From assembly GCA_003221035.1 (NCBI GenBank), contig QHUB01000021.1, positions 1-61,593 on the forward strand: a DNA stretch of 61,593 bases, in the 5' to 3' direction. Position numbers and translations under genes: made by a program. The notes beneath the pieces were generated by a model. It searched no databases. It was not told the origin of the DNA and was given only the letters and a program-made list of their open reading frames with translations. Below, one piece after another: positions 7,983-16,725 of the stretch (position 1 is the stretch's first letter; each line of letters opens with the position of its first letter). Origin of the DNA: Gemmatimonadota bacterium. GTDB taxonomy: Bacteria > Gemmatimonadota > Gemmatimonadetes > Gemmatimonadales > GWC2-71-9.

Positions 7983-8555
7983 ATGGAATCGCTGGCGAGC
8001 CGCGCGAAAGGCGTCATGTTCGAGCCGCGTGCCACCTTCAAGGAAGTCGAATCCGAATTCACCAAGCCGGGGGAGATCTGGGGGAAGTACGTGATCCCGC
8101 TCGCCTTGATCGGTCCGGTGGCGGGCGCCCTCAGCCGGCTGGTCTTCGGGCGGCGGCTGGGCGGGGCGACGTTGGGCGAGCCGGTGACGCTGGCGGGCGC
8201 GCTCATGTGGGGCGCGGTCGCATTCGTCATCGCCCTTGTAGCGATTTTCCTTCTCACCCAGATCATCACGCAGCTCGCGCCACAATTCGGCGGGCAGAAG
8301 AACGATGTGCAGGCGCTGAAGGTCGCCGCCTACGCCAGTACGCCGGCCCTCGTTGCCGGCATCTTCAACATTCACGGCGTGTTCTACATCGTCACGATTC
8401 TCGTCTCGATCTACAGCCTCTATCTTCTGTACCTGGGACTGCCAATCCTCATGAAGGTCCCTAAGGATCGGGCGATGGGATATACGGCGGTGGTGATCAT
8501 CGGCGCGATCGTGCTCTTCCTGCTCCAGAGCGTCCGCGACTACATCACCTTCTAG
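7983..8555 (+). CDS. Yip1-family integral membrane protein
   Basis: A 190-residue membrane protein starting MESLASRAKGVMFEPRATFKEVESE, the N-terminal signature of bacterial Yip1-domain proteins, followed by about five hydrophobic segments (near residues 37-58, 72-92, 115-133, 137-155 and 166-182). These proteins have no established biochemical activity. It is the only plus-strand gene between 1 and 15.7 kb. Its stop TAG shares the tetranucleotide CTAG with the stop of the convergent aminotransferase gene. Confidence 0.9.
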   Translation: MESLASRAKGVMFEPRATFKEVESEFTKPGEIWGKYVIPLALIGPVAGALSRLVFGRRLGGATLGEPVTLAGALMWGAVAFVIALVAIFLLTQIITQLAPQFGGQKNDVQALKVAAYASTPALVAGIFNIHGVFYIVTILVSIYSLYLLYLGLPILMKVPKDRAMGYTAVVIIGAIVLFLLQSVRDYITF

Positions 8556-9706
8556 CGGTCCTTCAAGGCGTCGGACAACTGCGCGAGGGCACGGTCCACC
8601 GTGCCCTCGTCGTGCGCCAGGGACACGAAATTGTACGCCGTCCGCTTGAACAGGAGTCCGCGTGACGCCGCCTGATGCGCGATCGTGCGCGAGACTTCCT
8701 CACTGGCGTAGTGCAGAAAGCACATCTCCGCGATTCCGGCGACTCCCGTGACCACGTGTGGGAACGCGCGCTGGACTTCATGCAACCCGTGCAGCAATCG
8801 CGTCCCAGTGCGATGGAGATGTCCGCACACATCTTCCCGCTCGAACACCTCGAGTGTGGCGCGCGCGGCGGCGAGCGCGACGCCCTCGGTGGCGAGTGTC
8901 GACGAAATCCAGGTGCGGCTCGCAGCCGCCATGAGATCGGCCCGGCCGCCCACGACCGCGAGCGGAAAGCCGTTGGCCAGCGCTTTGCCGAGGACGACGA
9001 GGTCGGGAGGCGTTGTTTGGAGCTCATAGCGCGCGACCGCGCCGCCGATCGCCAGTCGAAACCCCGTCTTGATTTCGTCGAAGATCAGAATCGCGCCGCT
9101 GCGCTGCGTCTCCGCACGGAGCATGTGGAGCCATTCGCGCGACGGCTCGGTCACGACGACGGGTTCGACGACGACGGCCGCCAGGCGGGACGCGCGCTCC
9201 CGAATCATTTCGCGGCCTTTGGCGACATCGTTGAAAGGCAGCTCCGCGAAGAGACGGCGCACCGCCGCTGGCACGCCCTCCGTCGCACCCTGGCACCAGT
9301 CGAGCCAACCGTGATACCCGCAGCCGAGCACCTCGTCGCGGCGCGTGGCGACGCGCGCGAGCCGCACGGCCGCCGCTACGGCTTCCGCCCCGGTTTTGAG
9401 AAACCGGACGCGCTCGAGCCACGGGATCTGGCGGGCCAGCGCCTCGGCCAACTCTTCTTCGGCAACGGGAGGTAACGGGCCTACGACACCGGCCGCGATC
9501 GCCGTCTCGGCGGCGCGATTGACCGCGGGATGGCCGTAGCCCAACGCCACGGCGCCGAGCGCCATGACGAAGTCCACGTACTCGCGCCCGGATTCATCCC
9601 ACACGCGGCACCCGGACGCGCGCGTCATGCGCGCGGGAGTCCCGAACAGAGCGTCGGGGCGCTTGCTACCGGTCGACGTGAATCCCGGAACGCGCCAGTC
9701 GTTCAC
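8552..9706 (-). CDS. Class-III PLP aminotransferase / glutamate-1-semialdehyde aminomutase-like
   Basis: A 384-residue fold-type-I PLP enzyme. The N-terminal RVWDESGREYVDFVMALGAVALGYGHPAV matches class-III aminotransferases. AAVVVEPVVV and ILIFDEIKTGFR give the Asp that binds the PLP nitrogen, and LVVLGKALANGFPLAVVGG gives the Schiff-base Lys. Similarity is to the glutamate-1-semialdehyde 2,1-aminomutase branch, but the setting next to heparinase-type and sugar-kinase genes suggests transamination of a sugar or amino acid rather than heme synthesis. The GTG start (9706) lies 41 bp inside the end of trmJ. Its stop overlaps the stop of the convergent Yip1-type gene. Confidence 0.85.
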   Translation of the reverse strand: MNDWRVPGFTSTGSKRPDALFGTPARMTRASGCRVWDESGREYVDFVMALGAVALGYGHPAVNRAAETAIAAGVVGPLPPVAEEELAEALARQIPWLERVRFLKTGAEAVAAAVRLARVATRRDEVLGCGYHGWLDWCQGATEGVPAAVRRLFAELPFNDVAKGREMIRERASRLAAVVVEPVVVTEPSREWLHMLRAETQRSGAILIFDEIKTGFRLAIGGAVARYELQTTPPDLVVLGKALANGFPLAVVGGRADLMAAASRTWISSTLATEGVALAAARATLEVFEREDVCGHLHRTGTRLLHGLHEVQRAFPHVVTGVAGIAEMCFLHYASEEVSRTIAHQAASRGLLFKRTAYNFVSLAHDEGTVDRALAQLSDALKDR

Positions 9707-10412
9707 CGTATTTCGTCACCTCGATGGCCATCGCACGCAGCAGTTTGACTTCGCGGGCGTCGAGCGGCGTCCGGTGCGCCACCTCCCGGAGGGTACGCAT
9801 GACGGCGTCGGCGTTGCGGGTCTTGAAAAATTCGATCGTCTGCAGTGCACCGGCGATGTCAGCGAACAATCGCTCGATCTCCGCCGCGTCCGCCGGCTCG
9901 GATGTGCGCCGCGGCGTTTTGAAGGGGAGCGCCTCGGCACCGCGCGCCAGGGCGAGCTCGTACAGCATGACGACGACGGCGTGCGCGAGGTTGAGCGAGG
10001 CATAAGCCGGATCGCTGGGAATCGTGACGACGCGATGACACCGATCGAGCGCCTCGTTGGATAGTCCTTTATCCTCGCGGCCAAACAGGAGCGCGACGGG
10101 ACCGGCGTCCGCGAGACCCGACACTTCGGCCGCCGCCTCCCGGGGCCTCTGCACGTTGCGCTTGGCCGTCCGACCCCGCGCGGTGAACCCGACGATGTGC
10201 ACACAATCGGCGAGGGCCTGTTCCAGCGAGGGCAGCACGTGGACGCGCGCCAACACATCTTGAGTCTGATGCGCGATCCCTTCGACGCGGTAGGCCTCGT
10301 ACTCGCGCGGATTCACCAGCCTCAGGTCACGAAGGCCGAAATTCTTCATGGCGCGCACGACATGCGCAATATTGACGAGATCCTGCGGCTCGTGGAGCAC
10401 GACGACAATCAT
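9666..10412 (-). CDS. trmJ: tRNA (cytidine/uridine-2'-O-)-methyltransferase TrmJ
   Basis: A SPOUT methyltransferase that 2'-O-methylates position 32 of tRNA. The trefoil-knot motifs are clear: VVVLHEPQDLVNIAHVVRAM at the N-terminus, ALLFGREDKGLSNEAL, and VTIPSDPAYASLNLAHAV. The roughly 80-residue C-terminal extension is typical of TrmJ rather than TrmL. Its ATG overlaps the stop of the heparinase-type gene (ATGA), so a housekeeping tRNA-modification gene is translationally embedded in a catabolic operon. Confidence 0.92.
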   Translation of the reverse strand: MIVVVLHEPQDLVNIAHVVRAMKNFGLRDLRLVNPREYEAYRVEGIAHQTQDVLARVHVLPSLEQALADCVHIVGFTARGRTAKRNVQRPREAAAEVSGLADAGPVALLFGREDKGLSNEALDRCHRVVTIPSDPAYASLNLAHAVVVMLYELALARGAEALPFKTPRRTSEPADAAEIERLFADIAGALQTIEFFKTRNADAVMRTLREVAHRTPLDAREVKLLRAMAIEVTKYGERLARSGIHVDR

Positions 10413-13222
10413 CCCACGAGCTCCAGCATGCCGAACCTGCCGGGATCCTGCCTATCCCCGCGCAGCCACACCCAGCCGCCTCCCCCGCTCCAGACGAGCT
10501 GGCCGACCCGGCGCAACCGGCCCGGCAGCATTTCGTTGACGATGAGGTCGAAGCGCACGCGGCTCCCGGCGTGGGCGTACACGCCGGTCGGCCACGGAAT
10601 GGCGACAGCCACGCGGTACCCGCTATCGGTGCGACTCCAGGCGCCTCGCACCGTGCTCTGATTGCCCGCGCCACCGGTATCGCTCGTGGTGCTGACGTGC
10701 ACCGAATGCCCGCTTGGATCGGGCACGATGAGATAGCCGACCGGTGCGGCGCCGTTCGCGCCTGACGGGCCGGCGGAGACGGGAGCGACATAGACCTGGA
10801 GACCGTCGGAATGTATCTCGTCCGGCTCGTTGTCGAGATTGAGCGGCGCAGCGCCGACCGGACGCAGCACCAACTCCGGCTTCGTGACATCCACCGCCAG
10901 ATACAGCATCGTTTCGTCCCATGCCGCGAATGCAACGGCGGACAGATCGGCGGGCCCAGGATAGGGGTCTTCGCTACGGCGATACTGATCCTCGAGGCTG
11001 AGCTCGAGCGGCTCCGACACATCGAAGCCTTCGAGCGTTCCGTCGAGTGGCGGCGGATTCCCGACCCGGAACGCGGCGGCGGCGACAGGCGTGGGCGGAT
11101 CGATCGTCACGAGGGGCACGAAGGGCGGTGTTTCCTCGCGCTGGCCACGCAAGGCGATCGCCCGCTGCCCATCGCATTCGACGATCCACTCGGCCGTGCC
11201 GAACCGATGGTGATGCACGCCGGCCCGGGTCTCGATCTCGATCGTATCGCCTCGCGCGCGCACGGCGCGAATCGCCGGCTGATCGGCTGGCGTCTCGATC
11301 ACGGTGATCATACGAACGGTGCGCCCCTTGCCACGCGCGACGTAGAACGGCGCACGCTCGCCCGCGTCACCACGCTCGCCGGGCAGTCCCGGCGCCTCCA
11401 TCTGCAGCAAATCACCGTCGAACAGGAGATGGGCGAAGAGCTGAGCACCGTCCTGGACATGCGCCAGCACCATGGGCATCCCCTTTGCAGCCGGGACGAA
11501 TCGCTGCACGTGGGAGACGAATTCATCCGGCAGCGTGTCGTCCACCCAGCGCCCGCCCCCGGGCGTCTCGACCGATCCGCGGCCCTCGAAATGCCATGGG
11601 AGCTCGAGCTGCTGCTCCTCGCCGCCCGAGAACTCCACGATATCGATGAGATAATCCGGTCCACTCACGACCGTGCGCGACAGGCCCTCGAATCGACCCT
11701 TCACCCACGCCCACGGCGACTGCTCGTCGAACGATGTGACGGTTGCGTTGCCGCGCGGCTGCGACTCGCCATTCAAGCGGGGCGCATTGTGCGCGAGTGT
11801 GGAACGATACCAGAACAGGTCGGGCGTGACGTACTGCCCCGTCCCCGGATCGGGCAGCCAGTAGGCCCCGCCGGCAAACAACGTCAGTTGCAGCCGGTCC
11901 TGATGGCCATGCCCGCCGCCCAGGGGTCCGCACTCGAGACTCGCGTACCGCCCATTGTTACGCAGGACCGCGAGGCCCTGACTCTCGAGGAGGACCGTGG
12001 GGGGGGTCCAGGGCTCTTGCACCGCGGGCAACTCCGGCAGCATCTCGAGCAGCGCCCACCAGGAAAGCGAGACGCGAGATGCGGGATGCGGGGTGGGGTC
12101 GAGTGGAGCGTCGTGTAAATACGATTCCGACTGTTCCCGCGCCGCCGCCGGCGTTTCATACAGCGCCCGAAGCCACGCCGTAAGACCACGCATCTCGCTT
12201 CCCGCATCCTTCATCGCGAGTCGTGCGAGACCGATCTCCCACAGCTCGAGGTATGCCGGCTGGGCCAGCGAGACGCCGAACCGCGAGTCTTTGCGAGCAG
12301 GGAATGTGAAGTCCGGAAGCGCGGTTAACGCGGTGGCCTGCAACGCATCGTGGAGACGGCCGGCCAATCGCGGATCCTCGCGAAAGTCAACGCCGGCGAG
12401 CCGCGCCCAGCCGGCTCCCGTCAACATGCCGCGCAGCGCGAAGAGGTGATAGTTCTCGCCTTCATACCACAGGCCATCGCGACCAAAGCCACGGCGCAAA
12501 TGAGCAATGAGTCCTGTGTCACTCTCAATGGCGCGCTGCGCCAGCTCTTCGTCCTCAAACCAGACCGCGACCGCCGCGAGCGCCGCGTTATTCCACGTTT
12601 GGCGATTGGAGAAACCTTCATCGTAGTCGCCGATCAGCGTGGCAGCCTCTTCGGCGACCTGATTCACGCCGCGCGCCGTCGCGTCGTCGAGCTGACTGCT
12701 CGCGCGCAACAGCGTGGCGGCGGCGACGTAGTTGCAGGTCCAAATCGACTCGAGATAGGTGGAGAAGAAGAGCCGGCTCGGCCCCAGCACGTTATCGCGG
12801 TTCGGGTAACGCCAATACGCGCGCGCGTACGCGTTCAGGATGTCGCGCGCGCGCGCGGCCGCGGCGCGGTCACCCTTTTCATGCTTTCCCAACGCCGCGA
12901 CGGCCGCGAGGTGGGCAGCGCGCTCGGCCAGCCAGAGGTGCTGGAACCGGGCCCAACTCCAGTTGTGGCGCTCGCCGGTCCACGTTTTGCCGCAGCGGGG
13001 GCAGCGATGCTCGGTCGGACTCCAGGGATCGAACGCCAACGCGATACCGTCGTCGGGACAGAAGCCGCCGTCCTTGGTCAGCAGTGATTTGTAGTCGGGA
13101 ACCATCGGCATGCGCTCGAGCACGGGCCGCGCGCGCTCGCGCAGGTGCGTAAGCAGGCCGCGCAGATCGTCGGACTCACCAACCACCGCGGCGCGTGCTA
13201 CGAGCTCTTCCGCGGTCACCAC
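10409..13222 (-). CDS. Heparinase II/III-type protein with zinc-ribbon-like insert and C-terminal CBM9-like domain
   Basis: A roughly 937-residue protein. An alpha/alpha-barrel region with many Trp/Tyr helices (residues about 70-390) leads into the heparinase II/III-like beta-sandwich, marked by GGGHGHQDRLQLTLF and LAHNAPRLNG. A C-terminal domain (last about 220 residues) has FAAWDETMLYLAVDV and RFDLIVNEMLPG, as in CBM9/DOMON-like sugar-binding domains. Near residues 45-75 CPDDG...CPRCGKTW resembles a zinc ribbon. There is no signal peptide, so it seems cytoplasmic, unlike most lyases. I prefer the GTG at 13222 because GGAAGGAG lies 7 nt upstream; this overlaps the stop of the sugar-kinase gene. 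The substrate is presumably a uronate-containing or acidic oligosaccharide, but lyase activity is inferred only. Confidence 0.85.
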   Translation of the reverse strand: MVTAEELVARAAVVGESDDLRGLLTHLRERARPVLERMPMVPDYKSLLTKDGGFCPDDGIALAFDPWSPTEHRCPRCGKTWTGERHNWSWARFQHLWLAERAAHLAAVAALGKHEKGDRAAAARARDILNAYARAYWRYPNRDNVLGPSRLFFSTYLESIWTCNYVAAATLLRASSQLDDATARGVNQVAEEAATLIGDYDEGFSNRQTWNNAALAAVAVWFEDEELAQRAIESDTGLIAHLRRGFGRDGLWYEGENYHLFALRGMLTGAGWARLAGVDFREDPRLAGRLHDALQATALTALPDFTFPARKDSRFGVSLAQPAYLELWEIGLARLAMKDAGSEMRGLTAWLRALYETPAAAREQSESYLHDAPLDPTPHPASRVSLSWWALLEMLPELPAVQEPWTPPTVLLESQGLAVLRNNGRYASLECGPLGGGHGHQDRLQLTLFAGGAYWLPDPGTGQYVTPDLFWYRSTLAHNAPRLNGESQPRGNATVTSFDEQSPWAWVKGRFEGLSRTVVSGPDYLIDIVEFSGGEEQQLELPWHFEGRGSVETPGGGRWVDDTLPDEFVSHVQRFVPAAKGMPMVLAHVQDGAQLFAHLLFDGDLLQMEAPGLPGERGDAGERAPFYVARGKGRTVRMITVIETPADQPAIRAVRARGDTIEIETRAGVHHHRFGTAEWIVECDGQRAIALRGQREETPPFVPLVTIDPPTPVAAAAFRVGNPPPLDGTLEGFDVSEPLELSLEDQYRRSEDPYPGPADLSAVAFAAWDETMLYLAVDVTKPELVLRPVGAAPLNLDNEPDEIHSDGLQVYVAPVSAGPSGANGAAPVGYLIVPDPSGHSVHVSTTSDTGGAGNQSTVRGAWSRTDSGYRVAVAIPWPTGVYAHAGSRVRFDLIVNEMLPGRLRRVGQLVWSGGGGWVWLRGDRQDPGRFGMLELVG
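12071..12098. repeat. Heptamer repeat (GATGCGG) inside heparinase-type gene
   Basis: Four consecutive 7-bp units (GACGCGA, GATGCGG, GATGCGG, GGTGGGG) inside the heparinase-type coding sequence, encoding part of the loop PTPHPASRV on the minus strand. Confidence 0.7.
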
Positions 13223-14235
13223 GTTCGCACTCCTTCCCCCGACCACGCCAAGGGAAGCACACGCGCACCATTGCCCGCTGCCGCGATGCTGGCAGCAGCC
13301 GCGCGCGCATCGCCACGCATCACGAAAAACATGCAGCCGCCGGCGCCGGCGCCCGCCGCCTTGCCACCGAGCGCGCCGGCCTCCGCCGCCGCAGCCTCGA
13401 GTTTCGCCATCTCGGGAGTCCGCATGCCGGGATCGAGCGCCTGCTGATGTGTCCAGTTGGTACTGAGGAGTGCAGCGACGCGCGCCAGGTCGGCCGCGCG
13501 GAGCGCGTCGGTCATCGCTTCTCCAGTTTCCTTGAGGCCGCGTAACGCGCCGGTGACCTGTGAATCACCGCGCTCGTACGCGCCCATGACGCGCGCGATC
13601 GTTTCACCCGACACGCGCGACTTGTTGGTGTAGCAGATCAACGTGTGCCGCTCCAACGCAGCCGCAAACGCGCCGTCGAGTGTGATCGGCTCGATGCCGA
13701 CATCGGGATCGCGAAATGTGAGGCGATGAAATCCGCCGAGCGCGGCGGCGTACTGGTCCTGTTTGCCGCCGGGGAGCTGCGCCTCGATCGTTTCGACGTG
13801 CCAGGCATCGTCCGCCACATCGTGTTGACTCCGCGTCTCCTGGCGCGCGCGCGACAACGCACCGACAATCGCGACGCCGAGCGCGCCGGAGCTGCCCAGT
13901 CCCGAGCCGGGCGGCGCGTCACAGCGCGTGGTGAGCGTGAAGCCACCCAGCACGGGGAACATGCGCAGGGCGGCCATGAGCAACGGCAGCTTGCCATGCC
14001 CCGTCAGCCCGCCTGCGTTCGCGCACTCGAACCTCTCTCCGATATCTTCCGCCACGAACCGCAACAGGTTCCCGCCGAGCTGCAGCTCGACATGGGCGCG
14101 CAACCCGATCGCGCCATTGACCACGACTCCACCCTCGCGTGTCGAGAACGGCGACACGTCCGTCCATCCGCCCGCAAAGTCGAGCCGCATCGGGGCGCTG
14201 GCGTGAAACGACGTCGGAAGATCCCGCCGCTTCAT
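13216..14235 (-). CDS. GHMP-family sugar kinase (HddA / heptose-7-phosphate kinase-like)
   Basis: A roughly 339-residue GHMP kinase that phosphorylates a sugar. SAPMRLDFAGGWTDVSPFSTREGG is the N-terminal substrate loop of the D-glycero-D-manno-heptose-7-phosphate kinase / fucokinase branch. PPGSGLGSSGALGVAIVGAL is the GHMP phosphate-binding loop, and AGALGGKAAGAGAGGCMFFV the third motif. The ATG at 14235 overlaps the stop of the solute-binding lipoprotein gene (ATGA); an earlier in-frame start would run deep into that gene. With the neighbouring importer, mannosidase and isomerase it probably activates an imported sugar. A role in heptose synthesis for LPS is possible but lacks partner genes here. 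Confidence 0.88.
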   Translation of the reverse strand: MKRRDLPTSFHASAPMRLDFAGGWTDVSPFSTREGGVVVNGAIGLRAHVELQLGGNLLRFVAEDIGERFECANAGGLTGHGKLPLLMAALRMFPVLGGFTLTTRCDAPPGSGLGSSGALGVAIVGALSRARQETRSQHDVADDAWHVETIEAQLPGGKQDQYAAALGGFHRLTFRDPDVGIEPITLDGAFAAALERHTLICYTNKSRVSGETIARVMGAYERGDSQVTGALRGLKETGEAMTDALRAADLARVAALLSTNWTHQQALDPGMRTPEMAKLEAAAAEAGALGGKAAGAGAGGCMFFVMRGDARAAAASIAAAGNGARVLPLAWSGEGVRTW

Positions 14236-15710
14236 TGTGCCACGCGCCACGACGCGACGGTGGGCAGCTCGCCGCGCATGTCCATGTGGACGCCCTGGAT
14301 CCGCTGGCTCATCGCCTGAACCCCGCGTGCGTGGTACAACCACACCACCGGCAGCTCGTCAGCAAATACCCGCTGCGCGGCCACCGGATCGTTGGGGATG
14401 GCAATGCCCGTGACGTCCCCGAGCGGCTGGAGATACGCGAGGCCGGGATCGCCCGCGATTCCCGTCACCGCCGCGGTGAAGTCGTGCCGGGGCCCGAACA
14501 CGCGGCTCAAGAACGTGGAGTTCTCGAGCTGCCGGATCGTCACCTTGAACCCCACCGCGGTGAGTCGCGCCTGCAGCATCTGCTCCAGCGCCCCTTCCCC
14601 GCTCCCGACCGTCAGCAGCTCGAAACTCGGCGCCGAGTCGGGGCTCGAAGCTTTTACCAGTCGACGCGCCGAGTCGGGCGCGAGCGGGAGATGCGGCGGC
14701 GCGACGTACTGCGGCAGCCCCGCTGGCACCGGACCGTCGGCCACGTCCGCGAGGCCGAACAAATAGCCGTCGACAATTTCCTGCCGATCGATCGCCAACG
14801 CCGCGGCGAGCCGAGCACGCCGGTCATTGAACGGCGGCCGTCGCGTGTTGAAGAGCAGACCGTAGGGGAAGATCAGCGGATACTCGCAAATGCCGAGCGT
14901 CGGATGACGGCGCACGAAGGCCACGTGTTGCGGGCTGATTCCCGCGAAGTCAAGCTCACCGGACACGAGGGCCGACAGCTTGACCATCGGCTCGTCTACG
15001 ACCACGACGATCAGCCGCTCGACGGTGGGCGCGCCGCCCAGCGCCGCGGGAAAATCGGCGTTGCGCGCGAAGACCCAACGTCGATTGGGTTCGTGAGTCA
15101 CGAAGCGAAAGGGACCGTTGCCGACGGGATGCAGGTTCCAGGACGCCTCGCGCAGACGATCGTGCGGCACGGTGTCCAATAAATGCGCGGGAAGAATCGC
15201 CAGGTCGGTGAACACAAACGCGAGATCGCCGGGCGCGTGCGGGTGCGATGCGCCGGTTGCAAAGTGCAGCTCGACCGTGGAATCGTCGGATGCGTCGATG
15301 CTCGTGATGGCCTGCAGCTCGTTGAGCCGCGGGTAGCCGGTTGCCGGATCTCGCGCCGCCTGCAGTGTCCACACCACGTCGCGCGCCGTCGTCGGCGTAC
15401 CGTCGTGCCAACGCACGTCGGTACGAAGCCGGAATGTGAGCCTGAGTCCATCCGGTGACCAACGCCAGCTCCGCGCGAGATAGGCTCGAGGCACGAGCGC
15501 CGAATCGTAGCGCGCGAGCGTGGTAAGCAGCACATAGCGCTGCACCTGCCGCGCGAGCGGGTGAACGGTAAGCAGAGGATTGATGCTCTGGAGATCGGCG
15601 CCGGACGCGAACAGCACGGTCGCGCGGCGGCGCGCGGCGTCGCCTCCCCCGCACCCGTACGTGAGGAGCAGCGTCACACCGAGAATCCGGGGAATCGTCA
15701 CGCGCGTCAC
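14232..15710 (-). CDS. Periplasmic oligopeptide/oligosaccharide ABC transporter solute-binding lipoprotein (SBP_bac_5 family)
   Basis: A 492-residue family-5 substrate-binding protein. The N-terminus has a short hydrophobic signal ending LLLTYGC with the lipid-attachment cysteine followed by GGGD. SINPLLTVHP and SWRWSPDGLRLTFRLRTDVRWHDGTPTTARDVVWTL are hallmark family-5 blocks. The family binds peptides, but several members bind oligosaccharides. The gene is divergent from two permease genes only 22 bp away and heads the operon with the sugar kinase and heparinase-type protein, so a glycan-derived ligand is likely. Confidence 0.92.
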   Translation of the reverse strand: MTRVTIPRILGVTLLLTYGCGGGDAARRRATVLFASGADLQSINPLLTVHPLARQVQRYVLLTTLARYDSALVPRAYLARSWRWSPDGLRLTFRLRTDVRWHDGTPTTARDVVWTLQAARDPATGYPRLNELQAITSIDASDDSTVELHFATGASHPHAPGDLAFVFTDLAILPAHLLDTVPHDRLREASWNLHPVGNGPFRFVTHEPNRRWVFARNADFPAALGGAPTVERLIVVVVDEPMVKLSALVSGELDFAGISPQHVAFVRRHPTLGICEYPLIFPYGLLFNTRRPPFNDRRARLAAALAIDRQEIVDGYLFGLADVADGPVPAGLPQYVAPPHLPLAPDSARRLVKASSPDSAPSFELLTVGSGEGALEQMLQARLTAVGFKVTIRQLENSTFLSRVFGPRHDFTAAVTGIAGDPGLAYLQPLGDVTGIAIPNDPVAAQRVFADELPVVWLYHARGVQAMSQRIQGVHMDMRGELPTVASWRVAQ

Positions 15711-15732
15711 GCACGGATTCTAGCGGGGCGGG

Positions 15733-16725
15733 TTGAGCGGCGCGAGATTCTCGGGCGTGCTTTCCAGATTAGGACATCGCCTGCTCGCCGGTATCGCCGT
15801 CGTGCTCGGCGTCGTCACGCTCACCTTTCTTCTGTTACATCTCGCACCCGGCGATCCTGTCGACATAATGCTGGGTCCGAGCGCCACCGCGGCGCAGGTG
15901 TCGGCGCAGCGGCGCGCGCTAGGGCTCGACCGGCCGGTGCCCGCACAATTCGCGACATGGGTGGGGCGTTTCGTGCGGGGCGACTGGGGCACCAGCATCA
16001 CCAAAGGCCGTCCCGTGCGCGCGATCCTCGGCGACGCGTGGCCGGCTACCGTACGCCTCGTCGTTCTCTCCTTGATCCTCAGCTACGTGATCGGTCTCGC
16101 CGTCGGCGTGGTGCAGGCGGCGCGCGGCGGGACCCGCACCGACACGGCGCTCTCCGTCGTCACCGTCACGCTCTTCGCGATCCCCGGCTACTGGCTCGGT
16201 CTGATGCTGATTCTGGTGTTCACGTACTGGACGCAAGTGTTGCCGGCGTTCGGCGCCGCGGGTCTCGACGCCGATTACTTGACCGGTGGACGCTGGCTGC
16301 TGGATCGGCTGCGGCACCTCATCCTGCCGCTCACGGCGCTGACGTTGATCGGTATTGGCGGCGCCGCGCGATTCGTGCGCGGTGCGATGCTCGAGACGCT
16401 CACCCAGCCGTTCATCACGACCGCGCGCGCGAAAGGGCTGACGACGCGCCGAGTCCTGGGACACCATGCGCTGCGCAATGCGCTCACGCCCGTCGTCATC
16501 CTGCTCGGCCTGTCGTTGCCGGCGTTGTTTTCGGGCGCCGTATTCATCGAGGCGGTCTTCGCGTGGCCCGGGGTGGGACGCGTGCTCGTCGAAGCCGTGC
16601 AGGCACGCGACTACCCCGTCGTGATGGCGGCGACGGCGATCAGCGCGGCACTCGTGGTCGCCGGCAACATGCTCGCGGACATTCTGGCGGCATGGGTCGA
16701 TCCGCGCCTCAGAGCGAGCGCATGA
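15733..16725 (+). CDS. ABC transporter permease, DppB/OppB type
   Basis: Inner-membrane permease of a family-5 importer. It has about six transmembrane segments, LLHLAPGDPVDIMLG in the first periplasmic loop, and a C-terminal EAA loop (FITTARAKGLTTRRVLGHHALRNALTPV) that contacts the ATPase. A TTG at 15733 or a GTG at 15757 could start it; both keep the first membrane helix. It overlaps the second permease by ATGA and is divergent from the binding-protein gene. No cognate ATPase gene is in the window. Confidence 0.93.
   Translation: MSGARFSGVLSRLGHRLLAGIAVVLGVVTLTFLLLHLAPGDPVDIMLGPSATAAQVSAQRRALGLDRPVPAQFATWVGRFVRGDWGTSITKGRPVRAILGDAWPATVRLVVLSLILSYVIGLAVGVVQAARGGTRTDTALSVVTVTLFAIPGYWLGLMLILVFTYWTQVLPAFGAAGLDADYLTGGRWLLDRLRHLILPLTALTLIGIGGAARFVRGAMLETLTQPFITTARAKGLTTRRVLGHHALRNALTPVVILLGLSLPALFSGAVFIEAVFAWPGVGRVLVEAVQARDYPVVMAATAISAALVVAGNMLADILAAWVDPRLRASA

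Noticed and set aside
15561-16721. Upstream extension of the DppC-type frame as a long fusion protein
   Set aside because: The extension is an Arg-rich shadow of the DppB-type gene; the ATG at 16722 overlaps the DppB-type stop in the standard way.
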